A DNA stretch of 64,000 bases. Origin: Vesta saturnalis. Taxonomy: Eukaryota > Arthropoda > Insecta > Coleoptera > Lampyridae. Position 1 is the first letter of the stretch; every line of letters starts with the position of its first letter. The translations under genes were made by a program, and so were the position numbers. Under the pieces are notes generated by a model that saw only the letters and a list, made by a program, of their open reading frames with translations, searched no databases and had not been told where the DNA came from. The DNA lies in assembly GCA_036346205.1 (NCBI GenBank), contig JARFJB010002198.1, positions 558,501 to 622,500 of the forward strand, written 5' to 3'. This document shows, piece after piece, positions 25,200 to 36,024 of the stretch.

Positions 25200-27480
25200 A
25201 TAAACAACATATAATAATTATAGCTAACGACAAGGCATCCGATCAGGTTAGACAAATGGTAGAATATACAACAGCAAATTCTTAGTAACAACAAAGACAT
25301 TTCACGACGTCGCATATGGCATAAGTTGAAAATTTTGCAAGAACGTTACAAGAATGTACCAAAAAATATAAAATCCAGACAAAATACTCCAACCTCTCAA
25401 CTTAAATTAACAGTTTTTTAGAAAAGAATCGTCAAGCAACTGCAAATGCAGTTTTGAAAATTTCAAATGTGACAAATCAAAGACGTTACTCATAGAGAGC
25501 AAAAATGTCTCTTAGACCAGAGAACTAATAGGTTAATGGATATAGGGGCCGTTGATTTCTGAACTACTAAAAAACTGAAAATCGCATTTGAAAGAAAAGC
25601 TAAGACAACAGCCTGCTTAATCAAAATAAAAGATTTTTGTGGACGAAGAAGGAGAGGTTGAACTAAAAAACATGTCGTGTAAGTTTACTTACTTAGTTTT
25701 ATAATTGCCTGTAATTAATAGACACAATTATTTTATTAGGTGAAGATACAGCAGAGTCACAAATGAGACTTAAGTTGCCGTCTGTAGCACTTGTTTGTAG
25801 CAGAACTGGAATATCGGAAAGAGCAGTAACTATAATTGCCAATGCTGTTTTGGAAGATAATGATGTTTTATCAGAAAACAATTCTGCAATGTAAATAGAC
25901 ATAATAAATATTAGAAGAGCGAGAAAAGCAGAACGTATGGTCTGTATCAGTAAAACAGCAAATTTTAAGACACCAGCACTAGGCTCTATTTTGACGGAAG
26001 AAAGATCAAATTATGGACCAAGAAAAAACTGGTAGCACCTGTAAAAGAACACATGTCACAGAAGAGCATATTTCAGAGATAAATCAACCTGATTGCAGGT
26101 ACTTGGGTCACACCAGAAAGTGGCAGTGCTTTTCATATTAAACGGTCTCTTGTAAATTTTTGGAACATACAGAAACTTAATTACAGTTGGATGCCATAGC
26201 ACCGAAGTTAATAAAGGAGTGAACAATGGTGTGATCCGTTCATTAGAAAACCACTTAGGGCGTCCTCTGTAGTATAGTCTGTAAAAATAAAGATTTTCTA
26301 TTTCGGCTTAGCGCTTTATCACTCTGAGACATTGGGAATATACAGCCGTTTCTTTCTAACGTTTGGGTTTCAATAGAAACGTACGCGACTTAAGTGAAAG
26401 CGTAAATTACCTGCTCAATGACTTAAGACCGCTCGCGAGAGGTAAACACAATGGAATTTTAATTCTATTCCAGAAGTTATAAAACGTTTTGAACGATTTT
26501 TAATTTTAACTATGTTGCAAAGTTTTTTTTGTGTGTGGATGCAGAGGTTTATTACTTAATATAATTCATTTATTTTGAAATGTGCAACAACGAAATCATT
26601 AATTAGTAATTATAAAAAGGAATTGATATGCATAAACCAGTTTTTATTGTTTACTAATAGTGACATTAACTGTACATGCAGAACATAACGTACATTCAAA
26701 TATTATATAGCAATGCACTTATACCTAATGGGATAATTAGTAGAAAGTGATGAAAGTGGTAATCAATTCCTCATTATTTAATCTATTATAATAGGTGGCT
26801 GTTTGCGTATTTAGACCCCAAAATAATTCATTGCCTCAAAATCTTTTTAAAAAACGAACTTCGAATACCGCCGTAACGAAAGTATAAAAAAAATCTGGCC
26901 TTATCAAAAAGATAAAATTTGATAATTTCGAAATTTAATATCTGGAAAAGTATTTGAGATACCGGAATATTGAATTCAGTACCGAACTGAGTTCGTTGAA
27001 AACGTTTGGTAACTTCTGGAATAGGATTACATTTCCATTGTCTCAGAGTAATAAAGCGCTAAGCCAAAATAGAAAAACTTTATTTTTACAGACTATAGTT
27101 AATTTGTTTATTCCACTTTAATGAACTTCCACTGCGACATTTGATAAAACAACTACATAACGAAACGTCTGTCCCACGTGGACTTAAGGGCATTATTGAA
27201 CAACAGCTAGAACGATGTGAAACTCGTTCTATTGTGAAATAATTTTTTGTAATGACTGGCTCAATGACTGCAAACATGGAAATTAGCTTAGTTAAGGCCT
27301 CAGGTTTGAGCTTTCCTAATTTACCAAATTTTCCATGCCACACACAAGCAGTTGATCAATACGCTCGCCTTATTACAAAGGCGTCCTTAGCTGCATGTGT
27401 CCCTGAAAACCATGAAGGATCTATTCAAGGCCGCATAAAATCCTGAAGTAGATTGTCGACGTTTGAAAAAAAATCTGACT
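25200..27480 (+). pseudogene. Decayed copy of an uncharacterised repeated protein family
   Basis: Plus-strand coding blocks in shifting frames resemble a protein I have met in insect genomes as an unnamed repeated sequence. At 25,430-25,480 comes a block containing RQATANAVLKISNVTNQRR. At 25,740-25,885 are RLKLPSVALVCSRTGISERA and TIIANAVLEDNDVLSE, then KTANFKTPALG near 25,960-25,990. At 26,220-26,275 the block GVIRSLENHLGRPL breaks off. It resumes at 27,110 with FHFNELPLRHLIKQLHNETS, then SFPNLPNFPCHTQAVDQYAR at 27,310-27,370, ending at a stop near 27,445. The gap is filled by an inverted-repeat insertion. The function is unknown to me; it could be a TE-encoded protein or an expanded host family. 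Confidence 0.55.
26275..27095. mobile_element. 821-bp non-autonomous inverted-repeat transposon
   Basis: The left end reads TAGTCTGTAAAAATAAAG and the right end is its reverse complement, with TA on each side (26,273-26,274 and 27,096-27,097). The arms agree for about 60 bp, including GGCTTAGCGCTTTATCACTC. They pair again further in with CTATTCCAGAAGTTA and AAACGTTTT, giving about 120 bp in all. The left arm carries an extra segment of about 110 bp (26,336-26,447). No coding region is present. It interrupts the decayed repeated-protein copy, so the boundaries are supported by the coding blocks on both sides. Confidence 0.85.
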
Positions 27481-27922
27481 ATTTTAAACATAGATAAATG
27501 AACGTATTTTAGGTGCTTCACTCCAAAAACGCCGTTATTTTTTAACATAATAATAGCATGTAAGTTTTTTAAATAAATTTTTGTGCTCCATTTTTCTAAA
27601 CTGTTGTTTTATAATACAAAGTGAAGCAAGAACAAGTATAACAATTAAGTTTAAAAATTTAAATAAAAATTAGCTTTGAACGCACACTTATTGATAAACC
27701 TGACAACGTCAAAATGCTTCTTCCAGTTCTTGCATGAGATCTATGACTACAAAACATACCTTTTTGTAATCATGACTATGACTAATAAAAAATAGCTTTT
27801 TTTCAAAACTTTGACTTCCTTGGGAACATCAACACATCAAAATTAGCATTCCATCCTATACGTAGCCTTTTTGATAATATAACACACCTTTTGAAAACTA
27901 TGACACAAAAAATTGGAAAGTA
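27481..27922. other. Spacer, nothing recognised
   Basis: About 440 bases of AT-rich DNA between the decayed repeated-protein copy and the next inverted-repeat element. Confidence 0.5.
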
Positions 27923-27923
27923 A

Positions 27924-29626
27924 AATTGTGAAATTCCGATTGTAATACAAAAAGACCGAAAATAGAGGTATTAAGTTGGCCATGGGATAGTAGTTTGTTA
28001 CTAAAAAAATTTTTTAAGTAAAAACAATAGTTAATATAACAATTACAAATTCATATCAACTTTTCCATTTCCTACGCCTTTTTGTAAATTTAAATTGGTT
28101 ACTGATCAAATAACAAAGATTATTCGGAATTAATGTTTAAACTTGCATTTAAAAAACATGCCAATATTGCGTTGAAAAAAGAAAAATTGTTTGTAACAAT
28201 TGGTTCTATTCAGTTTAAACTTAATTTGTGTTTTAATTTACTCAAAGTGTTGAAAATTATTTTTTTTCTTGTAGAATGTCAAAAAGATTGTTTACTGGCA
28301 AGTAGAATTTATGTAGCAAGATATCCCGATGCTGAAAAAAAGTCGCGGCCTAAGGCGTTTCAGGACCTTTTACAAAGATTTGAAGAAACAGGTAGTGTTA
28401 AATTTAAAAAACGGAAAGTAGCTAATAAATCAGTGAAAAATGATAAAAACCAACTTACAGTTTTACTTGCACACCAAGAAAATCATCATGTAAGTACTTC
28501 ACAAATATCAGATGTTATATCTCCTTATTTTTTTGAAGATGCTCTAACCGGAGAGGTATACGTAAATTATTTAAGAGATGTGCTATCTTACCTTCTTCAA
28601 AATATTAATGAAGCGGTTTACAGAAATATGTAGTTCCAGCATGACGGTGCACCCGCTCATTACCATCGAGACGTACGAACATTTTTAAACCATTAGATAG
28701 AAAATCAGTGGATAGGTCGAGGAGGACCCATTTTTTGGCCACTTAGGTCACCTAATCTGACCCTACTCGATTTATTTTTGTGGGGTTACGTAAAATATTA
28801 TGTGTATAAAAAAATTCCAACCACACCAGAAAATATGAAGGATAGAATCAGAAATGCTTATTAAAATATCACATGGACGGCATTAGAGTTAGTGAAAAAT
28901 AATTTTGTGCGACATGTTAATAAATATATTGAAGTTGAAGGAAGAACATTCTAGTATGTAATAACAGATTGGTTTTTTTTTCTTTTTCATATTATTGTTC
29001 TCGTTTTATTGTAATTTGTATTTGTTAATTTTATTACACAGTATTGCATATAAAAGTAATAAATATTTTCAGTTATTTTCACCAGCCTAATTTACTAAAA
29101 ACAATGCATAGTTAATTTACAATCTTAAGACAAATAATACCAATAGATAAAGGAAATAAACTAAAAATACTTTCGAAGATTCGAATTTTTACAGTAGAAT
29201 TGAGAGTATCTCAAAACTTTGTAAGTGATAGAGACTTAAGGACGCCAAAGATTCCTTTATAAATTAATACAACCTGATTAAAAAAAATGTTTGGCATGAA
29301 ACTGCAATTTCATGACCATCTGTATATGTTTACATTTACACAAAGACGTAAAAAATGAAATCGTTGATCGGAACTTAATCAAATTGAGTACTTCAGAAAT
29401 TTTACTAAGGACTGATTTAAATTTGCCTAGAAGCAAGGGTGTTTTATGCATTAATTTAGTTCAAAAAAGTGTTAAATTAAAATAATTCATTAAATCAATT
29501 TGTAATTGTTATATTAACTCTTGTTTTTACTAGAAAATTTTTTTTAGTAAGAAACTACAATCCCATGGCCAATTTAATACTTCTATTTTCAGTCTTCTTG
29601 TATTACAATCGCAATTTCACAATTAA
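27924..29626 (+). mobile_element. Mariner-type DD41D element with about 128-bp inverted arms
   Basis: Near-identical inverted arms lie at about 27,925-28,052 and 29,499-29,626. Shared words include GATTGTAATACAA, GGCCATGGGAT and GTTAATATAACAATTACAAA. Between them lies a plus-strand transposase remnant of the D-41-D mariner type. The exact outermost bases and target duplication are unclear because similarity fades gradually beyond AATTGTGAAATT. The element is non-autonomous: the transposase has lost a central block and has extra stops. Confidence 0.85.
28270..28955 (+). pseudogene. DD41D mariner-type transposase, first catalytic Asp deleted
   Basis: The N-terminal helix-turn-helix (DUF4817-like) is visible at 28,275-28,410 with LASRIYVARYPD and FQDLLQRFEETGSV. 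After STSQIS (about 28,495-28,512) the protein jumps to PYFFEDALTGEVYVNYLRDV. About 100 residues that should hold the first catalytic Asp and its surroundings are therefore missing. The rest continues through FQHDGAPAHYHRDVRTF, WIGRGGPIFWPLRSPNLT and LLDLFLWGYVKYYVY. Forty-one positions separate the second and third Asp. Stops lie at 28,631, in the D2-D3 interval, and near 28,861. It ends at GRTF about 28,955. Confidence 0.88.
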
Positions 29627-30007
29627 ATTGAAAATATTCTGAAAATCATTAATTTTAAGTATAAGACGTGCTTGATGAAAAAGAAAGAATATCAAGCGAG
29701 GCATCGAATCACATGAACAGCATGGGGCAGTGCCATTTAAAAAAAATTAAAAAAAGTTGAATTTACAAACAGTGACACAGCCTGTGTATTACTTAAGAAA
29801 ATCTGAAATTTCAAAATACTACCACAAATAATTTTCTGCCATTTGGAAAATAAACAAAAGTCGCAAAACGAATCAGTGGCATTGGCTGAAAGCGGGATAC
29901 GTTTTTTTAAAAACAATTGAATATCTCTAAAACCAAAGGAGGTAGACCCATACAATTTGGTATTATATGAAAGCGTATTTTATGGGCTTTCCAAAAATGT
30001 AATAATA
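29627..30007. other. Spacer, nothing recognised
   Basis: About 380 bases of AT-rich DNA. A phrase with ATATCTCTAAAACC near 29,920 is reminiscent of mariner flanks but is not delimited. Confidence 0.45.
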
Positions 30008-30009
30008 TA

Positions 30010-30164
30010 CAGGATGTTTAATTTAAAAAAATGTAAGTTTAGTTGGAGCAAAAATGTTTTTAAAATGTAGTATCCATTGATATCTACCGGTGGTCCAAAC
30101 ATCATTTCTCTTACTTGTTTCGTCTTTGTACAATTTTCTACCTCCTCCTCGTTTGACCACCCTG
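30010..30164. mobile_element. 155-bp MITE with CAGG(A/G)TG ends and TA duplication
   Basis: The left end is TACAGGATGTTTAA (TA at 30,008-30,009). The right end is the reverse complement of TACAGGGTGGTCAAACG (TA at 30,165-30,166). It has no coding capacity. The ends match the CAGGGTG terminus of the larger mariner-type elements at 31.9-36.0 kb, so it is probably a deletion derivative of that group. The inverted match is short. Confidence 0.55.
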
Positions 30165-30174
30165 TATAAGGTAC

Positions 30175-30580
30175 CTCAGACAAAATTCCAAGGATATGCA
30201 GCAAATACAACATACGCACAATCTTCAAATTGACAAGGACGCTCAGGGGACTACTAACCAAAACCAAACCACGCAATAAAGACCAGAATTCCAAGAATTG
30301 TGTATACAGCTTACCATGCAGGAGAGAGCAGTAGACCACTCAAAGTGAGCACTCAGAATCATAGGAACAACATTCGCAAAGGCGAAACAGAAAGATAAAG
30401 AACCGCCGAACATATCTGGAACGAAGTCCACCGCATCCAATGGGATAACATACAGAAAGTTGAAAAGGACGAGAATATAACTCCCCGGAAACTCAAAGAA
30501 GCCACATTCATCGCGTTAGCAGAAAATCAAATAAGCCAAGCTAGTGTAAAATCGAACCCATATGGATCCCAATAATGCGC
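30175..30580 (+). pseudogene. Penelope-like element fragment, GIY-YIG endonuclease domain
   Basis: Penelope-like elements (PLEs) encode a reverse transcriptase followed by a GIY-YIG nuclease; only the linker and nuclease remain. Readable blocks are ICSKYNIRTIFKLTRTLRG (about 30,193-30,250), NSKNCVYSLPC (about 30,287-30,320), then in another frame RPLKVSTQNHRNNIRKGE and RTAEHIWNEVHRIQWDNIQK (about 30,330-30,450). The C-terminus is FIALAENQISQASVKSNPYG, ending at a stop near 30,575. The GIY and YIG residues themselves are disrupted at the frameshift near 30,320. About 180 bases of PLE-like 3' UTR, containing GGTTTCCGAAATG, run into the (TA)n tract at 30,767. Confidence 0.82.
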
Positions 30581-30764
30581 AATGAGCCTTTGCAAAGAGT
30601 TTTTGATAAATCAAATTAATTTGACAACTAAGTAGTAGTCATTAATTAATTTGGTTTATCAAAAATTTGTGAATCTAGAAAAAGGAACCTAAGGATAGGT
30701 TTCCGAAATGTAGAAGAAAATATAAATTAACCTACACTAGCTAAACCCGATAATGAATTTTATG

Positions 30765-30766
<2 letters not shown>

Positions 30767-30843
<77 letters not shown>
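30767..30843. repeat. (TA)n tract, left of the element cluster
   Basis: A pure alternating AT run of about 77 bases, the first of four such tracts bracketing the inverted-repeat elements up to 36,080. Confidence 0.97.
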
Positions 30844-30845
<2 letters not shown>

Positions 30846-31735
30846 GGGTTGTCGTAAAGGAAGGAATAAATTCAATATCTCGTAAAGCACAATTTTTTTC
30901 AAAAATCGCTCGGACCCATCGATTTTATATTTTTTCGGGGCATATTTTGCGAAAAAAAAATTTTATACAGGGTGTCTCAAAAAAGATTTGCTAAAAAATT
31001 TTTTTTTTTCAAATTGCAACCCAATATGTTTATTGCATTTTTGGATTACCCTTACAATTCTAAACATTTGTCATGCAGCATGTGCTATGCCTAAGTCCAA
31101 GCGTTTTGTAGTTATTCGCATTCAAAATTTAAAAATTGAAAAAAGATCATGAAGAAAACAAAAAATAAAATAATTTTTATAACGTTTAATTATATCGAAA
31201 ACAAAGATTCGTAAACTTAAAAATAATTTTATTTCATCAAATGTTCGAAATGTCCTCCGTTAGTCAACTGACAATAGCCTAATCGATCTACAAATTCCTG
31301 CTGCACATTTCGAACCATTTCGCGCGTTAGTTGACTAACGGAGGACATTTCGAACATTTGCTGAAATAAAATTATTTTTAAGTTTACGAATCTTTGTTTT
31401 CGACATAATAAAACGTTATAAAAATTATTTTATTTTTCGTTTTCTTCATGCTTTTTTCAATTTTTAAATTTTGAATGCGAATAACTCCAAAACGCTTGGA
31501 CTTAGGTATAGCACATGCTACATGACAAATGTTTAGAATTGTAAGTGTAATCCAAAAATGCAATAAACATATTGGGTTGAAATTTGAAAAAAAAAATTTT
31601 TTTTAGCAAATCTTTTTTGAGACACCCTGTATAAAATTTTTTTTCGTAAAATATGCGAAAAATATAAAATCGACGGGTCGCGATTTTGAAAAAATTGTGC
31701 TACGAGATATTGAATTTATTCCTTCTTTACGATAA
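30844..31735. mobile_element. Palindromic foldback derived from a CAGGGTG mariner-type element
   Basis: Two arms of about 400 bp (about 30,850-31,268 and 31,329-31,733) are near-perfect inverted copies around a 60-bp loop. The motif ACAGGGTGTCTCAAAAAAG lies inside each arm, about 110 bp from the outer end, so a mariner-type terminus is nested within a longer arm. The centre encodes, on the minus strand, a remnant of a transposase C-terminus (VDRLGYCQLTNGGHFEHL about 31,228-31,290). Its last part is mirrored on the plus strand. It has no other coding capacity. It is flanked by (TA)n on the left and, after 50 bases, on the right. Confidence 0.85.
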
Positions 31736-31780
31736 ACATATTAAATTAAAAAGAATATAATAAATAAAATGATAAAACTA

Positions 31781-31785
<5 letters not shown>

Positions 31786-31856
<71 letters not shown>
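31786..31856. repeat. (TA)n tract between foldback and next element
   Basis: A pure alternating TA run of about 71 bases directly adjoining the left end of the next element at 31,859. Confidence 0.97.
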
Positions 31857-31858
<2 letters not shown>

Positions 31859-32056
31859 CGGGTGTCTCAGAAACATGTTGCCAAACTTTAGGGGGTTATA
31901 AAGGCCGATGAATTAAGTACTTTTGCCTTATAAACGTATGTCCGGAAATGAGTCGTTAAGGCACTAGACGAAGAAGTGTTAAAAAATTGCAGAATGTTCG
32001 CATTTGCGACTTTTTGTATTTTTTAATATTTATTAAATAAGGAAAACAATAAAACA

Positions 32057-33125
32057 TTATATTAGTTGTTCAAAATTGCGGCCATCGACTATCTGACATG
32101 CGGTCGTACGTCGAACCATTGATTGGCGAACTCGATAAAGGATGTGCGGATCTTCCTGAACAACTTGACTCGCAGCCATTACCCTTCCAATCAATTCTTC
32201 TTCTGTAGTTACAGGTGTTTCATACACTAATGATTTGAGGTAACTCCAGAAGAAAAAATCGACAGGTGTCAGATCTGGGCTTCGGGCTGGCCAGTTAACA
32301 GGTCCACCTCGTCCAATCCACCTCTCAGGAAATTGTAAAGTTAGGTGGTCCCGCACGTTGCGAGTAAAATGCGCCGGAGCTCCGTCGTGCTGATACCACA
32401 TTCTACGACGAATGTCCAATGGAACATTTTCAAGCAACTCAGGAGAACTTCTTGTAGGAATGTTAGGTAGATTTGACCATTTAAACGTGGAGGTAATAGG
32501 TACGGTCCAATAATATGATCTCCTACTATGCCAGCCCACACGTTAATAGAGAACTGATACTGGTTAGACTTCTGAAATGTTCCATGAGGATTTTGGTCGC
32601 TCAAATGTGACTATTACGGCTATTGAAGTAACCTTCTCTAGTAAAGCAAGCTTCATCGCTAAATAGAATAACTGAGCTAAAATCGAACTGTCGAGCGCAT
32701 TTTCCAAATACCAGCGACAAAAGTTTACTCTTGGACCGTAATCCCGTTGGGTCAAACTGTGTACTTTTTGAAGATGATAAGGGTATAGCAATTGTTCATG
32801 AAGTACACGCCATACTGATGCCCTTGTATTTCCAGTTTGATTTGCTATTGCTCGCACACTAGTGGAGGGTTTTCTTCCACTCGTCGCAATACTTCTTCTT
32901 CCATCTCCACCGAACGAGCCGTTCTTTGCTGACCCGTGCCTCCATTTCGTTTAAAATTTCCTTTTCTCTTAAACGAAGGTGTAATGAAACGAATAATCTG
33001 CGAGATGGATGGCGACGATTGGGAAACCGACCAGCGTATATCCGTGCTGCTTCCCTGCTATTGAATCTTGCTTCTCCATAAATCAGATGCATATCAGCCA
33101 TTTCCTCAAAACTAAAATGTTCCAT
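32057..33125 (-). pseudogene. DD41D mariner-type transposase, near full length with frameshifts
   Basis: It starts at 33,125 with MEHFSFEEMADMHLIYGEAR, a DUF4817-like helix-turn-helix that continues through RIYAGRFPNRRHPSRRLF. A second HTH-like part has MRAIANQTGNTRASVWRVLH (about 32,800-32,860). All three catalytic Asp are readable: ILFSDEACFTREG (about 32,650), YQHDGAPAHFTRNVRDH (about 32,370) and SPDLTPVDFFFWSYL (about 32,240). The second and third Asp are separated by 41 residues. At least three frame changes break it (near 32,858, 32,690 and 32,560), and the C-terminus is intact to the stop at 32,057. It is probably the best preserved transposase of this group in the window. Confidence 0.92.
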
Positions 33126-33261
33126 AGTAAAAGAATTCTTCTTTACTTAAATTATCACTTTAAAATAACAACTATTTGAAATTTACAAAATCAAAGTGAC
33201 ATTCAAAACGTCATTCAAAATTTGAACAATTTTTGATAATTGAAGAAAAAGTTCTTTTGCT

Positions 33262-33489
33262 ATGAAACATTTCAGTTTTGAGGAAATGGAAAAAGGAAAT
33301 TTTAAACCAAATGTAGGTACAAGTCAGCAAAGAACGACTCGATCAATGGAGATGGAAGAAAAAACAAAATTTAAAAAAGCTTATCAATGAAGCTTGTTTT
33401 ACTAGAGACAGTTACTTCAAAGACCGCAGTACTCATATTTGGAGCAACCAAAATCGTGTCGATGGCCGCAATTTTGAACAACTAATATA
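33262..33489 (+). pseudogene. Second, internally deleted transposase copy in opposite orientation
   Basis: It begins MKHFSFEEME, matching the first residues of the minus-strand copy. It then jumps by deletion to sequence matching ARVSKERLVRWRWKK (about 33,320-33,362), then to a block matching ACFTREGYFNSRNSHIWA (about 33,388-33,445), and finally to the last residues VDGRNFEQLI with stop at about 33,489. The order is collinear with the full gene, so this is a deletion derivative, not random matches. Three frame changes make it non-coding. Confidence 0.85.
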
Positions 33490-33686
33490 ATGTTTTATTG
33501 TTTTTCTTATTTAATAAATATTAAAAAATACAAAAAGTCGGAAATGCGAACATTCTGCAATTTTTTAACACTTCTTCGTCTAGTGCCTTAACGACTCATT
33601 TCCGGACATACGTTTATAAGGCCAAAGTATTTAATTCATCGGCCTTTATAACCCCCTAAAGTTTGGCAACATGTTTCTGAGACACC

Positions 33687-33689
<3 letters not shown>

Positions 33690-33755
<66 letters not shown>
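33690..33755. repeat. (TA)n tract between two elements
   Basis: A pure TA run of about 65 bases. It directly joins the right end of the element ending at 33,689 to the left end of the element starting at 33,756. Confidence 0.97.
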
Positions 33756-33758
<3 letters not shown>

Positions 33759-36024
33759 GGTGACCCAAACTCGATGGCCAAAACGAAAACAGCTGATTCC
33801 TCTGGCCAAAAGGAACAAAAAATTGTCTATTGTTGATGGTTTCCAAGATGTTAACTCTTTTTTTAATTTTTTCTATTTCGTGGACTTATTTTTAAAATCA
33901 TGCTGTATTTTCCAAACTAGAAGAGTTACAAGAAAACACATTAGGAGAAATTTGTAGAAGATGAAATTACCTTAAAGAATATTGAATTCATTCGAGACAA
34001 ACTCATCATTCAAAATTTTTAATGACATAATGAATTCAGAAATGATTTTTTTTCAAATCCCAAGACAAATTTCCAAGAGGAATATTTTTCTAATAGAGAT
34101 GGATTTGATACATGGCCGATAAAGGAAAAACTTCCTTTTTTCATAAGCTTCACAACGATATGAAAAAAACTTATGGTTGACGTACTAATTACTGAATGGT
34201 TACAGGAATACACCTCAGGAAAAACTTTTAGAGCATAAAATTACCTTCAAAAATATGGTAGAGTAGATGAGAATTGACGATTTGTCCCTCACTTTTCAAT
34301 CAATCTGTACATTTACGGCAAGAAATACGTCTCCTTTACTGATATCTTTTCATCACCGTAGCAACGACTTGACATTAGTAAGTTAGTAAGGTCTTGGAGG
34401 CCACGCCACTGTACCACCTCTTCCAATCCAACGTTGGGGATAATGTTCGTTTAGCCAATCTCTCACACCTCTTCCGTAGTGGGCAGGACAACCATCAAGT
34501 TGAACCCACATATCTGCTCTTGTTGCCAATGAAACCTCCTCCATCAATTCAGGGAGGTTTTTTGAAGGTGATTCAAAAAATTCACTGAATTGACTCTATC
34601 TGGCAGAATATATGGACCAATAAGTTGATTGTTGAGTAAACCAACCCAAACATTAACTTTGAACTGGTGTTGAAAGCTATTTGGTCTCATAGTATGTGGG
34701 TTCTCATGTGCCCAGACGTGCGTGTTATGGATATTGAAGATGCCTGACCTTGTAAAGGTGGCCTCATCCGTCCACAAGATTGCTTTTTGGAAATCTCGAT
34801 CATTCCTAACTGAATTGAGATACCATTGGCAAAACTCAATCCGCCGACCTAGATCTCCATCTAAAAGTTCTTGAACTCCCGTCACGTGATACGCACGTCT
34901 TCCGTCAGCCTGAAGAGTTCTCCGTATTGTTTCTCGTGGCATCTGCAATACATTGGATGACCGCCGCAAGCTAGTCTCAGGATTTGCTTCGAAATGCTGG
35001 ATTACGTCGTCAATCCTCTCAACATTATGAAATTCCTCTCGATCTCTTAGGATCCTAAAAGATCCTCTCTCTCTTAGAGCAGTGTGTACTCTAGAGAAAA
35101 CTCTCCTTTCTGGTTGAATTCTTCTTGGGAAAGCAGCTGCATACAGTCTAGCAGCCTCACTCGCATTCCCTTGGGCAACACCATAATAACAATGAATATC
35201 GGCATATTCTTCATTTGAAAACATGACTCAGGAAGGAAAACGCGAACACGAACAAGAACAATAATAATAACAAGAACAAGAACGACTCAAAAACTAAATT
35301 ACAATATCACTACAACAGAAAGAACTCGTATTGAAATCAGCAAAACTCTAATAGCAAATAAATTTTGACAACTAACTTACTAATGTCAAGTCGTTGCTAC
35401 GGTGATGAAAAGATATCAGTAAAGGAGACGTATTTCTTGCCGTAAATGTACAGATTGATTGAAAAGTGAGGGACAAATCGTCAATTCTCATCTACTCTAC
35501 CATATTTTTGAAGGTAATTTTATGCTCTAAAAGTTTTTCCTGAGGTGTATTCCTGTAACAATTCAGTAATTAGTACGTCAACCATAAGTTTTTTTCATAT
35601 CGTTGTGAAGCTTATGAAAAAATTATGAAAAAAGGAAGTTTTTCCTGTATCGGCCATGTATCAAATCCATCTCTATTGGAAAAACATTCCTCTTGGAAAT
35701 TTGTCTTGGGATTTGAAAAAAAATCATTTCTGAATTCATTATGTCTTTAAAAATGTTGAATGATGAGTTTGTCTCGAATGAATTCAATATTCTTTAAGGC
35801 AATTTCATCTTCTACAAATTTCTCCTAATGTGTTTTCTTGTAACTCTTCTAGTTTGGAAAATACAGCGTGATTTAAAAAATAAGTCCACGAAATAGAAAA
35901 AATTAAAAAAAAGTTAACATCTTGGAAACCATCAACAATAGACACACCCTGTATTAACAATTTTTTGTTCCTTTTGGCCAGAGGAATCAGCTGTTTTCGA
36001 TTTGGCCATCGAGTTTGGGTCACC

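Larger units (their letters stand above)
31859..33689 (-). mobile_element. DD41D mariner-type element built as a head-to-head inverted dimer
   Basis: The ends are C(A)GGGTGTCTCAGAAACATG and its inverse, with TA on both sides inside (TA)n. Arms of about 232 bp (31,859-32,090 and 33,456-33,689) are almost identical. Each includes the end of the transposase gene, GRNFEQLI plus stop. The minus strand carries a near full-length transposase (32,057-33,125). From 33,262 rightward the plus strand carries a second, internally deleted copy of the same gene. Its own start (MKHFSFEEM) and its own C-terminus are both present. The two gene starts face each other across a partly palindromic spacer of about 135 bp, and no 5' terminal repeat remains. 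Confidence 0.9.
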
